Of a stretch of DNA of 64,000 nt, positions 15,742 to 25,426 are shown one piece after another. The notes below the pieces were generated by a model. It saw only the letters and a program-made list of their open reading frames with translations. It ran no database searches and was not told where the DNA came from. The stretch covers positions 1 through 64,000 of the forward strand of contig SVPV01000006.1 of assembly GCA_015065725.1 (NCBI GenBank), given 5' to 3'. The stretch's first letter is position 1, and each line of letters begins with the position of its first letter. The stretch comes from Oscillospiraceae bacterium (GTDB lineage Bacteria > Bacillota > Clostridia > Oscillospirales > Acutalibacteraceae). The translations under genes were made by a program, and so were the position numbers.

Positions 15742-18700
15742 TTATGCCAAAAGTTTCTTTTCAAGTTCGGCTACATTAAGCTCTAAAAGCTTTGTTACGC
15801 CCTTTTCCTGCATAGTTACACCGTAAAGCATATCTGCCGCCTCCATAGTACCTCTACGATGGGTTACGCAGATAAACTGTGTTTTAAAGCCAGACTGCTT
15901 CATATAATCGGCAAAACGCTCAACGTTTATATCGTCAAGGGCGGTATCAACTTCGTCCAAGAAACAGAACGGCGGTGCATTAACACGCATAATTGCAAAA
16001 TAGATTGAAAGTGCAATAAGTGCCTTTTCGCCGCCAGAAAGTCCGTCAAGGCTAGGTACATTTTTACCCGGCAATTTAACATTTATATCTATACCGCTTT
16101 CAAGCACGTTTTCGGGGTTTGAAAGCGAAAGCGATGCACTTCCGCCGCCAAAAAGCTCAACAAAGGTTCTGCCGAAGTTTTCGTTAATCTTATTAAATCC
16201 GTCAATGAAAAGCTCCTGCATTTGCGAGGTCAGCTGATTAATAAGGCTGTGAAGCTGTGCTTTAGAATTTTCAACATCACTAATTTGTGCTGATAAGAAT
16301 TCATAACGCTCGCTTACCTCTTTATATTCCTCAATAGCCGAAACATTTACATTGCCGAGAGAGCGTATTTTAGACTTGATTTCAGCAAGCTGACGCTTTG
16401 ATTCCTGCGGTTTTTCGATTTCAATGTGCATATTTTCGGCTTCACTCTTAGTAAGCTGATACTCGTCATAAAGCTGACGGATAACATCGTCATACTCTCG
16501 TGCTATCATTTCCTTACGCTCTAAAAGACGGGCAAGCTCGCCGCCGATACGCTCACGCTCAAGGGTTCTCTCCCTCTCATTTGTACGTATTTCAACGCCT
16601 CGGCGTTCGGTTTCGTTACGCTCGGCTATCATACTGTCAATCTGTGCGTTATCGTCGGTTATCTGCTTTTTGATAAGCTCGATTTTATCCTCAAACTCAT
16701 CAATATCAGCATTAAGCTTTTCATTTTTAAAGGTAAGTGCCGCAATTTCGGACGAAATTTCACTAGAACGCTCGGTGCGGCTTTCAATAGATACCGAAAG
16801 AGCATCGGCAGAAAGCTTTAGGCTTTCAGCATCCTTTTTATTATCAATAATTTTAAGCTTTAATTCGGTAATTTCAAGGCTTAATGCCTCACGTGTGTCG
16901 GCAAGAGAATCCCTACCTCCCGTCATACTGTCAATTTCAGACTGTATATTATTCTTTTCGGTCTGAAGTTCTAAAATTTTAGCATCTGCTTCGAGTGCTG
17001 ATGCTTCTAACGCTTTTGTGCGGCTTTCGCCGTCGGCACGTTCAGCCTCCAAATCACGAAGAGTAGCATTATTAGTATTGATTTTTTCTTCAATTCGTTT
17101 AAGCTCTGCCACAACGCGAATTTTATCCTCATTCGCGTTTATAAGGTCGGCATTAACTGCGGTTATATCGGCATCGACAGCCGCTAAAGCCTCAGTAGCA
17201 GAAGTAAGCTCTGCGGCTACTGTTTTGGATTTTTCCTCAAGTACTACAATTTCTTCCTCTAAACGCTTAATGTCGGCAACGCGGCTTAAAATGCCCGCCT
17301 GTGATACACGCGAGCCACCTGTAAACGAGCCGCCTACATTGATAACCTGACCATCAAGCGTTACTATTTTAATTCTATAACCGAATTTTTTAGCAATACT
17401 TACGGCACTGTCAATATCCTCTGTAACAACGGCACCGCCCAAGAGATATCGGATTATTTCATTGTACTTTTTATCGTTCTTTACAAGGTCTGCGGCTATA
17501 CCTACATAGCCGTACATATCTTCATAACCTTTTTCCTTAAATTCCCTTGCGGTAATTGAGGAAATCGGTAAAAAGGTTGCCCTACCCTTATTATTGCTTT
17601 TAAGATAATTAATAGCACGCTTTGCATCGTCCTCATTATCTACCACAATATTCTGTATTGCATTACCAAGAGCGGTTTCAATAGCAACCGAGTATTTTTT
17701 ATCTACCGTAATTATTTTTGAAACGGGATTATGAACGCCGCGAAGTATTCCCTTTTCGGCTTCAGCCATTACCGCTTTTACCGAATGGGAAAAGCCCTCC
17801 ATATTATTTTCAAGCTCGGATAAAAGTTGTATACGACGCTTTTTGGTTTCAATATCAAGACGGATATCATCACTTTTACGCTTTAATTCTTCAACCAAGG
17901 CATTTCTGTTTTCACGGCGAAGAGTGTATCCCTTTAAGCTATTGTTACAGCTTAAAACCTCCTCCTCGGTTTTAGAAAGCATTTCATTTACTTCTTTAAA
18001 CTCGTTTTCTAAAGTCTGTTTTTCAGAAAGTGCCTGTTCAATCAAGCCGCTGACAATGCCTTTTCTCTCTATAATCTGCTCTATTGCAGCTTTTGAGGTG
18101 GTTTTTTCAACACGTTTGTCAGAAATCTCGGCTGTCAGCGAATTAATGCGGCGTGCCTGCTCCTCAATTTTACGAGATATGCTTTCACTATCTGATAAAA
18201 GTGAGGAAAGCTTGTCTTCAAGTGTACTTAATTCTTCTTCAAGCCTTGTAACCTCGGCGGTTTTAGTATCAAAAGCCGAAAGCTTTGCTTCAATTTCACT
18301 TTTAGCCTCGCTATCGCTGGCATCAAGCTCTTTAATATCCCCCTCAAGTCTTAAAACAGATTCACTATTATGCTGAATATCGTTTTTAAGCAGGGTGATA
18401 TTACCGCTGATTTTAACTATTTCTTCATTTAAAGCAGAAATTTCAGCACGCTTATTTTCTATTTCTTCAGTAAGACGTGCAAACTCTGCCGAATTACGCT
18501 CGGTTTCGCTGTCAAAGTCAGAAAGCATAGCCTCAATATCCTTATACTGAAGTTGTGCTGCTGCAATCTTGCTTTCCTGTGACCTTAGGGTTTCCTTTGA
18601 GTTTTCAAGTGTATAAAGCCAAAGACCTATTTCAAGCGTACGCTTTTCCTCGGCTAGTTTTAAGAATTTTTCCGCCTTTGCACTCTGTTCCCTTAAAGGC

Positions 18701-19308
18701 TCTACGCGGCCCTCCAATTCCTCCATAATATCGCGAAGTCTCAAAAGATTATCGTCAGCAGCAGCAAGCTTACGCTCTGCCTCAATCTTTCTATAGCGGT
18801 ATTTAGATATACCCGAGGCTTCCTCAAAAATATCTCTGCGGTCGTCCGAACGGGTGCTTATAATATTATCAATTTTGCCTTGACCTATCATAGAATAGCC
18901 GTCACGTCCAAGACCTGTATCCATAAATAATTCATGCACGTCCTTTAGGCGAACAGACACATTGTTTATTAAATACTCACTCTCATGTGAACGGTAATAA
19001 CGACGGGTTACAGATACAAAATCGTTATCAAAATTAAGAGAACGGTCGGTATTATCAATATTAAGGGTTACTTCGCAAAAGCCGTGGGGACGGCGTGTTT
19101 CTGTACCGCCGAAAATAACATCCTCCATAGACTGACCGCGAAGACTTTTGGTGGACTGTTCACCAAGTACCCAACGCACCGCATCTGAAATATTGCTTTT
19201 TCCGCTACCGTTAGGGCCTACTACTGCCGTAATACCCTTGCCAAACTTAAGCACAGTTTTATCAGCAAAGGACTTAAAGCCCTGTACCTGTATCGAGCTT
19301 AAAAGCAT
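15742..19308 (-). CDS. smc: Chromosome segregation protein SMC
   Basis: A 1188-residue SMC ATPase. The Walker A GPNGSGKSN lies near residues 32-40 and the N-terminal head continues with VIFGGTETRRP. Two long coiled coils flank a hinge around residues 510-670 (AIETALGNAIQNIVV, YVGIAADLV, GGSFTGGSR). The C-terminal head has the ABC signature LSGGEKALIAL and Walker B FCFLDEVDTALDD. It forms condensin with ScpA/ScpB, which are not in the window. It lies between the radical SAM gene and ftsY. Confidence 0.98.
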   Translation of the reverse strand: MLLSSIQVQGFKSFADKTVLKFGKGITAVVGPNGSGKSNISDAVRWVLGEQSTKSLRGQSMEDVIFGGTETRRPHGFCEVTLNIDNTDRSLNFDNDFVSVTRRYYRSHESEYLINNVSVRLKDVHELFMDTGLGRDGYSMIGQGKIDNIISTRSDDRRDIFEEASGISKYRYRKIEAERKLAAADDNLLRLRDIMEELEGRVEPLREQSAKAEKFLKLAEEKRTLEIGLWLYTLENSKETLRSQESKIAAAQLQYKDIEAMLSDFDSETERNSAEFARLTEEIENKRAEISALNEEIVKISGNITLLKNDIQHNSESVLRLEGDIKELDASDSEAKSEIEAKLSAFDTKTAEVTRLEEELSTLEDKLSSLLSDSESISRKIEEQARRINSLTAEISDKRVEKTTSKAAIEQIIERKGIVSGLIEQALSEKQTLENEFKEVNEMLSKTEEEVLSCNNSLKGYTLRRENRNALVEELKRKSDDIRLDIETKKRRIQLLSELENNMEGFSHSVKAVMAEAEKGILRGVHNPVSKIITVDKKYSVAIETALGNAIQNIVVDNEDDAKRAINYLKSNNKGRATFLPISSITAREFKEKGYEDMYGYVGIAADLVKNDKKYNEIIRYLLGGAVVTEDIDSAVSIAKKFGYRIKIVTLDGQVINVGGSFTGGSRVSQAGILSRVADIKRLEEEIVVLEEKSKTVAAELTSATEALAAVDADITAVNADLINANEDKIRVVAELKRIEEKINTNNATLRDLEAERADGESRTKALEASALEADAKILELQTEKNNIQSEIDSMTGGRDSLADTREALSLEITELKLKIIDNKKDAESLKLSADALSVSIESRTERSSEISSEIAALTFKNEKLNADIDEFEDKIELIKKQITDDNAQIDSMIAERNETERRGVEIRTNERERTLERERIGGELARLLERKEMIAREYDDVIRQLYDEYQLTKSEAENMHIEIEKPQESKRQLAEIKSKIRSLGNVNVSAIEEYKEVSERYEFLSAQISDVENSKAQLHSLINQLTSQMQELFIDGFNKINENFGRTFVELFGGGSASLSLSNPENVLESGIDINVKLPGKNVPSLDGLSGGEKALIALSIYFAIMRVNAPPFCFLDEVDTALDDINVERFADYMKQSGFKTQFICVTHRRGTMEAADMLYGVTMQEKGVTKLLELNVAELEKKLLA

Positions 19309-19310
19309 TA

Positions 19311-20309
19311 TTATTCCTCCTGTCTTACTACTCTAATTTCATTTTCCTTTAAATCTTCTTGGGGCTTAACACTACAAATAAAGCCGTCGTTTTTAAGCGA
19401 AATTATATTTGTTCTTTTTTGTCCCACCATTTGCGAAATACACTTTGGTGACACATAAATTATATATTTACCCTTTTGCTTTAATAGTTCTTTTGCCTTT
19501 TTAAGAAACAAGGCAGACTTGCAAAGCTCGCTGAAAGCGGGGTGCCAAGGACCTGCTACAAAGGAATCCTCCTCAATAGAGTGAAGTCCCAAGCGAATAA
19601 CCTTAATATTTGCCTTTTCAAACATTAAAAGTAGCTCTGCCGCAAGATTTACCGCACCCTCTAAGGTTTGCGGCTCGTACCTGTTATCCGAATAAAGTGC
19701 CGCAAGATATGTATCCTTTAAAACAATTGTAGGATAAATACGCACTGTATTAGGTGCTATTTTTATAATTTGTTTAGCGGTTGATATTGCCGCCGTGTCG
19801 GAATCCTTATAAAGACCCGTCATCATTTGAAGTCCTAAAGAGAAACCGTATTTTTTTATTAGTGCCGATGCTCTTACAACATCCTCCGAAGTATGACCGC
19901 GATTGTTCATTTTTAGAACTCTGTCACGCATACTTTGAGCACCAAGTTCGATAGCCGTAACATTGTAGGATTTTAAAAGCTTTAGTGTTTCGTCATCAAT
20001 AGCATCAGGGCGTGTAGAAATTCGTATGCCTTTTACAATTTCGTTTTCTACAAACCACGAAGCCGTTTTTAAAAGCTCTAGCATATAATTGCGGTTAATT
20101 GCCGTAAAGCTGCCGCCAAAAAAGGCTATTTCGGTGTTTTTAGGGTCATAATTTTTAGCACTGCGTGCGTTTATTACCGCATCTGCCACGTCAGATGGCG
20201 ACGGTGCCTTATGTGTACCCGTTATATAACCCTGATTACAAAAGCTACAACGGTTAGGACAGCCTATATGCGGCACAAAAATTGATATATTGGCATGGGG
20301 ACTGCTCAT
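19311..20309 (-). CDS. Elp3-like radical SAM protein
   Basis: A 332-residue radical SAM enzyme. The [4Fe-4S] motif is Cys17-x3-Cys21-x2-Cys24 (GCPNRCSFCNQ), followed by EIAFFGGSFTAI, RISTRPDAID and GLQMMTGLYKD, all typical of the Elp3/YhcC-like subgroup. It lacks the acetyltransferase domain of Elp3. The gene recurs between rnc and smc in Clostridia; its substrate is not established, although RNA modification would suit the neighbours. It overlaps the rnc stop by 4 nt. Confidence 0.88.
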   Translation of the reverse strand: MSSPHANISIFVPHIGCPNRCSFCNQGYITGTHKAPSPSDVADAVINARSAKNYDPKNTEIAFFGGSFTAINRNYMLELLKTASWFVENEIVKGIRISTRPDAIDDETLKLLKSYNVTAIELGAQSMRDRVLKMNNRGHTSEDVVRASALIKKYGFSLGLQMMTGLYKDSDTAAISTAKQIIKIAPNTVRIYPTIVLKDTYLAALYSDNRYEPQTLEGAVNLAAELLLMFEKANIKVIRLGLHSIEEDSFVAGPWHPAFSELCKSALFLKKAKELLKQKGKYIIYVSPKCISQMVGQKRTNIISLKNDGFICSVKPQEDLKENEIRVVRQEE

Positions 20310-20986
20310 ACACTTTCCCCCATTAATTCAAGTGCCTGTTTTGCCGCCATTTGCTCGGCTTGCTTTTTGTTTTTACCAACACCCCTACCTATTGTGTTAG
20401 AATTAAGGTGTACCTCAACCGTAAATTCTTTATCGTGGTCGGGACCTTTTTCGTCTGTTAATATATATGTCACCGCTTCTTCGGGATTACGCTGAATAAT
20501 CTCTTGAAGCAGAGTTTTATAGTCCTTAAAAGCGGCGGATGTGTGGCTTTTTTCCTCTCTTAACACAAATCGCATTACGTGGTTTTTTGCAACCTCCATA
20601 CCGCCGTCAAGATACATGGCGGCAAGCACCGCCTCAAAAGCGTCGGCTAATATAGAATCTCTTTCTCTGCCGCCGTTATGCTCCTCACCCTTGCCTAAAA
20701 GCAGATATTTTCCTATTTGAAGCTCACGCGAAAAGCCGCAAAGCGATTTTTCACAAACAAGTGCTGCACGCTTGCGAGTAAGCTCACCCTCAGGCAAATT
20801 CGGATACTCTGAATACAGATAGTTAGAAACTATAATCGACAAAACCGAGTCGCCCAAAAATTCAAGCCTTTCGTTAGAAGAGCCAGCAGCCCTGACCTCG
20901 TTAGCATAGGACGAGTGTGTAAGTGCATTTTTTAAAAGATTTATATTTTTAAACTGATAATTTAAATTTTGCTGTAGGATTTTCAT
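20306..20986 (-). CDS. rnc: Ribonuclease III
   Basis: A 226-residue double-strand-specific endonuclease for rRNA and mRNA processing. The signature NERLEFLGDSVLSIIVS, EGELTRKRA and ADAFEAVLAAMYLDGG carry the Mg-binding acidic residues; residues from about 155 form the dsRNA-binding domain (DYKTLLQEIIQR ... KKQAEQMAAKQALE). It follows plsX by 4 nt with no acpP gene between, unlike the common plsX-acpP-rnc order. Confidence 0.97.
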   Translation of the reverse strand: MKILQQNLNYQFKNINLLKNALTHSSYANEVRAAGSSNERLEFLGDSVLSIIVSNYLYSEYPNLPEGELTRKRAALVCEKSLCGFSRELQIGKYLLLGKGEEHNGGRERDSILADAFEAVLAAMYLDGGMEVAKNHVMRFVLREEKSHTSAAFKDYKTLLQEIIQRNPEEAVTYILTDEKGPDHDKEFTVEVHLNSNTIGRGVGKNKKQAEQMAAKQALELMGESV

Positions 20987-20990
20987 TTTA

Positions 20991-21989
20991 TTATTTTCCT
21001 GCTTCTGCTAAATTTTCTTTGATCGTTTCAATAACTCGGCGTTCGGTAAAGCTTTTTGCCTGTCTGATTGCATTCTTAATTGCCTTAGCATCAGAGCTGC
21101 CGTGTGCCTTAATTACAGGCTTTAGGACACCCAAAAGAGGTGCACCGCCGGCTTCAGAGCTATCCATAAGCTTCTTGAGTGAATAAAAATCTTTTTTAAG
21201 AACTAAAGCCGCAAGCTTATTAGGTAGCGACTTCATCATAGCACCCTTTAAAAGCTTAAACAGTGTTATCGATGTACCCTCAATGAGCTTTAGTGCAATA
21301 TTTCCTGTAAAACCGTCGGTAATAACGGCATCACAAACACCTTTAGGCATTTCGCGTGATTCAACATTGCCTATAAAGTTAATATCCGACTCATTTAAAA
21401 GCTTATAGGCCTCTGTGCGAAGCTCGTCGCCCTTTGTTTCTTCGGTGCCAATATTAAGAAGACCGATTGTAGGATTTGTTCTGCCCTCAACCTTTTCCAT
21501 ATAAACACTTGCCATTACGCCGAACTGTGCTAGCATTTCGGGACGGCATTCGGCATTAGCACCCATATCCATTAAAAGATAATTTGATTTAGGCGACGGA
21601 ATAAGTCCTGCCAAAGCGGGACGCTTTACACCCTTTATGCGTTTTACAATAAGTGTTCCGCCAACAACAATAGCACCTGTAGAACCCGCCGAAACAAAAG
21701 CGTCTGCCCTGCCGTCAACTAATTCCTTAAAGGCTAGTGCCATTGAACATTCCTTATGTGCTTTTAGTATAGAGGTTGGGTCATCGTGCATAGAAATCAC
21801 ATCTGTTGTATGTACGATTTCCAAATTACCGTAGAATGTAAGAGCGTTGTCAAGAATACACTTATCTATCACCTTTTCGTCACCCGTAAGTGTAATTTCA
21901 ACCTTGTATTCATTTGATGCTAAAGCTGCACCCTTAATAATCTCTATTGGGGCATTATCTCCGCCAAAAGCATCTACAACTATACGCAT
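20991..21989 (-). CDS. plsX: Phosphate acyltransferase PlsX
   Basis: A 332-residue PlsX that converts acyl-ACP to acyl-phosphate for the PlsY step of phospholipid synthesis. Key stretches are VVDAFGGDNAP at the N-terminus, SAGSTGAIVVGG, LMDMGANAECRPEMLAQF, NIGTEETKGDEL, DAVITDGFTGNIALK and GGAPLLGV. ATG at 21989 follows a GAGG-type site. fapR, fabD and acpP are not adjacent. Confidence 0.96.
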   Translation of the reverse strand: MRIVVDAFGGDNAPIEIIKGAALASNEYKVEITLTGDEKVIDKCILDNALTFYGNLEIVHTTDVISMHDDPTSILKAHKECSMALAFKELVDGRADAFVSAGSTGAIVVGGTLIVKRIKGVKRPALAGLIPSPKSNYLLMDMGANAECRPEMLAQFGVMASVYMEKVEGRTNPTIGLLNIGTEETKGDELRTEAYKLLNESDINFIGNVESREMPKGVCDAVITDGFTGNIALKLIEGTSITLFKLLKGAMMKSLPNKLAALVLKKDFYSLKKLMDSSEAGGAPLLGVLKPVIKAHGSSDAKAIKNAIRQAKSFTERRVIETIKENLAEAGK

Positions 21990-22013
21990 AATTTTTTCCT
22001 CTTTTCAAACTTT

Positions 22014-23336
22014 TTATTTTAAAATATTCTTATTGCTTTCAAACCAATCAAGCGAGCGTTTTGCTAAAGCACCGTAACGCTCACGCTTATCCCTTATAAC
22101 CTCTAAAAGCGGCGGTATTATACCGAAATTAGCACCCATAGGCTGAAAGTTTTCAACCGTACTATCGGTTATATAACAAAGCATTGCACCAATCATTGTA
22201 TAATCGGGCAGTATGAGCGGTTGTTGGTCATTTAAACACCTTAAAGCGTTTATACCCGCTACTATACCGCTTGCCGCAGATTCCATATATCCTTCAACCC
22301 CCGAAAGCTGACCCGCAAAAAATATATTGCCGTTTTGCTTTAGGGATAGATTTTTATTTAAAAGCTTTGGTGAATTTATAAAGGTGTTTCGGTGCATAAC
22401 GCCGTAGCGTACAAACTCGGCATTTTTAAGGGCGGGTATCATAGAAAACACCCTCTTTTGTTCACCAAACTTTAAATTTGTTTGAAAACCAACAAGATTA
22501 AACATTGTCGCTTTGCTGTTTTCGCTACGTAGCTGTACTACAGCCCAAGGTCTGTGACCTGTTTTTGGGTCGCGAAGTCCTACAGGCTTTAAGGGTCCGA
22601 AACGAATAGTATCTTCCCCTCGCTTTGCCAAAATTTCAATCGGCATACAGCCTTCATAAACATTTATAGGCCTGTCAAAATTATGAACAGGTGCCGATTC
22701 CGCAGTTACAAGTGCGTTATAAAATTCGGTATACTCTTCCTTGTTCATAGGGCAATTTATATAGTCGCCATCACCCTTGCCGTAACGAGAAGCAAAAAAT
22801 GCACTTTCCATATCAATGCTTTCCCTTATAACAATTGGGGCTGCCGCATCAAAAAAGCTTAAATTGTTTTCACCCGTAAGAGAGCAGATTTTATCGGCTA
22901 AACCGCCGTCTGTCAAAGGACCTGTGGCAATTACGGTAATGCAGTCTGTAGGAATTTCGCCAACAGTTGCATTTTTTAAGGTAATATTTTTATGATTTTT
23001 AATTTTTTCGGTGATAAACTCTGAAAACTTGTCCCTATCTACCGCCAAAGCTCCGCCAGCCGCAACACTTGAGGAATCTGCCGCAGGCATACAAATCGAG
23101 CCTAAACGCCGCATTTCCTCCTTTAAAAGACCTGCAGCCGAATCAACACGTGCGGCCTTTAAGGAATTAGAACAAACAAGCTCTGCAAAAAGCGGACTTT
23201 TGTGTGCAGGGGTAAAACGCTCTGGCTTCATTTCAATAAGCTCGACCTCTACGCCTGCCTCAGCTATTTGCCACGCCGCCTCACATCCTGCAAGTCCCGC
23301 ACCTACTACTCTGATTTTTTTTTTGTTATTCTTCAT
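22014..23336 (-). CDS. trmFO: Methylenetetrahydrofolate-tRNA uracil-54 methyltransferase TrmFO
   Basis: A 440-residue flavoprotein that forms 5-methyluridine at position 54 of tRNA using methylenetetrahydrofolate. The FAD-binding VVGAGLAGCEAAWQIA is followed by FAELVCSNSLKA, AVDRDKFSEF, YEGCMPIEILAKRGEDTIRFGPLKPVGL, NLVGFQTNLKFGEQKRVF and QLSGVEGYMESAASG. Length is normal. It overlaps the topA stop by 11 nt, the frequent topA-trmFO pairing in Firmicutes. Confidence 0.97.
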   Translation of the reverse strand: MKNNKKKIRVVGAGLAGCEAAWQIAEAGVEVELIEMKPERFTPAHKSPLFAELVCSNSLKAARVDSAAGLLKEEMRRLGSICMPAADSSSVAAGGALAVDRDKFSEFITEKIKNHKNITLKNATVGEIPTDCITVIATGPLTDGGLADKICSLTGENNLSFFDAAAPIVIRESIDMESAFFASRYGKGDGDYINCPMNKEEYTEFYNALVTAESAPVHNFDRPINVYEGCMPIEILAKRGEDTIRFGPLKPVGLRDPKTGHRPWAVVQLRSENSKATMFNLVGFQTNLKFGEQKRVFSMIPALKNAEFVRYGVMHRNTFINSPKLLNKNLSLKQNGNIFFAGQLSGVEGYMESAASGIVAGINALRCLNDQQPLILPDYTMIGAMLCYITDSTVENFQPMGANFGIIPPLLEVIRDKRERYGALAKRSLDWFESNKNILK

Positions 23337-25410
23337 TTTTTTCGGTCTTTTTTCTAGTCGGGCATTCTGAATTTATACAGTATTTTCTACCCCTGATGCC
23401 GCTTATTATATACGAGCCGCACTCACTACACTTTTCTCCTGTAGGAACGCCGGGTGCTGCAAAATCACAGTTAGGATAATTGCTGCAACCGTAAAACTTT
23501 TTACCCTTTTTAGATACTCTTTTAACAAGCTTTGCACCGCATTTGGGGCAAGGTTGTTTAATCTCATCCTCGGGTACGGGCTTGGTATTTTTACACTGCG
23601 GATAACCGGGGCAAGCTAAGAACTTACCGAATCTGCCGTTCTTTACCACCATTTTTTTGCCGCACTTTTCGCAAACAACGTCGCTTTCCTCGTCGGGTAC
23701 CTTTACGCGTTTGCCGTCCATTAAAGCCTCTGCCTTTTTATAAAGCACATCAAAGTCGCTATAAAACTCATTCATAGTATCAAGCCAAGAACGCTCACCC
23801 GCACCTATTTGGTCAAGCTTAACTTCAAGACCTGCGGTGAACTTAACGTCAAACATCCGCTTAAAGTGTTCAACCATTAAATCGGCAACAACTGTACCAA
23901 GCTGTGTAGGCTTTAAGGATTTCTTTTCACGCTCAATATAACTTCTTTGAAGAATATTTGAAATTATCGGTGCATAGGTTGAAGGTCTGCCGATACCGTT
24001 ATCATCAAGTGCCTTAATAAGCGTAGGCTCGGTATAACGTGCGGGCGGTTGAGTGAAGTGCTGATTAGGTGTTAGACTCTTAAGCTTTAAGGCGTCGCCC
24101 GCTTTCAGTTCTGGAAGTGCTACGCCGTCCTTTTGCTCGTCGTCCTTGCCCTCCTCATAAAGCACGGTAAAGCCGTCAAACTTAACCGAATAACCGCTTG
24201 CTTTAAAGAGGTAGTCACCTGCCGTTATTTCAGCATTAACTGTATTTTGTAGGCAGCCTGCCATTAAAGATGCTATAAAACGTTCCCAAATAAGCTTGTA
24301 AAGCTTATACTGTTCGGTGGTTAATGAACCTTTAACCGCCTCGGGTGAAAGATTAACATTTGTAGGTCTAATTGCCTCGTGGGCGTCTTGGGCACCGCTT
24401 TTGGTCTTAAAATAGCGTGGTTTTTCGGGCAAATATTGTTTGCCGTAACTAGCTATGATATAAGAATTTGCAGCTGCCCTTGCCTCTTCAGAAATACGAA
24501 GCGAGTCGGTACGCATATAGGTAATAAGACCTGTAACACCAACACCGCCAACATCAATACCCTCGTAAAGCTGCTGTGCTATTTTCATAGTACGCTGACC
24601 TGTAAAGTTAAGCTTACGTGAAGCCTCCTGCTGTAATGTCGAAGTTATAAACGGAGGTGCTGGCTGTTTGGTACGTGTGCCTCTTTTAACCGATGAAACA
24701 ATATATTCGGCATCCTGAAGGGAGTTTGTTATATCGGTTGCAGACTGCTCGTTCAAAACTTCAATCTTCTTGCCGTCTTTAGTTCCGTAAAGCTTTGCTT
24801 CAAAGGTTTTTCTGTTTGAAAGAAGCTTGGCATCAATAGTCCAATATTCCTCGCTTACAAACTTTTCGATTTCTCTTTCCCTATCAACAATAAGGCGTAA
24901 AGCTACTGTCTGCACTCTGCCTGCCGACAAACCGCTCTTTACCTTTTTCCACAAAAACGGACTTAATTTATATCCAACAATTCTGTCAAGCACACGGCGG
25001 GCTTGCTGTGCATCAACAAGATTTAAATCTATTTTATGGGGGTTGCTAATACCTGTTTTTATACCGCTTTCGGTAATCTCGTTAAAGGAAATACGGTTTG
25101 CATCATTCAAATCAAGCTCCAAAAGCTGTGCTAAATGCCAGGAAATAGCCTCACCCTCTCTATCAGGGTCGGTAGCAAGAAGTACGCATTCGCTTTCACT
25201 AGCGGCATCACGCAATTCTTTGATGAGTGCCTTTTTTTCAGGCATATTTATATACTGAGGCTTAAATTCGTGTTCAATATCTACGCCAAGCTTTGACTTA
25301 GGCAGGTCACGAATATGCCCCATAGAAGCCATTACATTGTAACCGCTTCCAAGATACTTTTTGATACTCTTTACCTTTGTAGGAGACTCAACAATAACCA
25401 GTTTTGACAT
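23326..25410 (-). CDS. topA: DNA topoisomerase I
   Basis: A 694-residue type IA topoisomerase that relaxes negative supercoils. The Toprim domain (KLVIVESPTKVKSIKKYLG, LATDPDREGEAISWH) is followed by the catalytic Tyr region GLITYMRTDSLRIS. Three C-terminal zinc ribbons are visible: CEKCG...CPGYPQC, CPKCG...CSNYPNC and CSECG...CINSEC. The start ATG follows a GGAGTAAG site. It is 16 nt after dprA. Confidence 0.98.
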   Translation of the reverse strand: MSKLVIVESPTKVKSIKKYLGSGYNVMASMGHIRDLPKSKLGVDIEHEFKPQYINMPEKKALIKELRDAASESECVLLATDPDREGEAISWHLAQLLELDLNDANRISFNEITESGIKTGISNPHKIDLNLVDAQQARRVLDRIVGYKLSPFLWKKVKSGLSAGRVQTVALRLIVDREREIEKFVSEEYWTIDAKLLSNRKTFEAKLYGTKDGKKIEVLNEQSATDITNSLQDAEYIVSSVKRGTRTKQPAPPFITSTLQQEASRKLNFTGQRTMKIAQQLYEGIDVGGVGVTGLITYMRTDSLRISEEARAAANSYIIASYGKQYLPEKPRYFKTKSGAQDAHEAIRPTNVNLSPEAVKGSLTTEQYKLYKLIWERFIASLMAGCLQNTVNAEITAGDYLFKASGYSVKFDGFTVLYEEGKDDEQKDGVALPELKAGDALKLKSLTPNQHFTQPPARYTEPTLIKALDDNGIGRPSTYAPIISNILQRSYIEREKKSLKPTQLGTVVADLMVEHFKRMFDVKFTAGLEVKLDQIGAGERSWLDTMNEFYSDFDVLYKKAEALMDGKRVKVPDEESDVVCEKCGKKMVVKNGRFGKFLACPGYPQCKNTKPVPEDEIKQPCPKCGAKLVKRVSKKGKKFYGCSNYPNCDFAAPGVPTGEKCSECGSYIISGIRGRKYCINSECPTRKKTEKNEE

Positions 25411-25426
25411 ATCTTACTCCTTAAAT

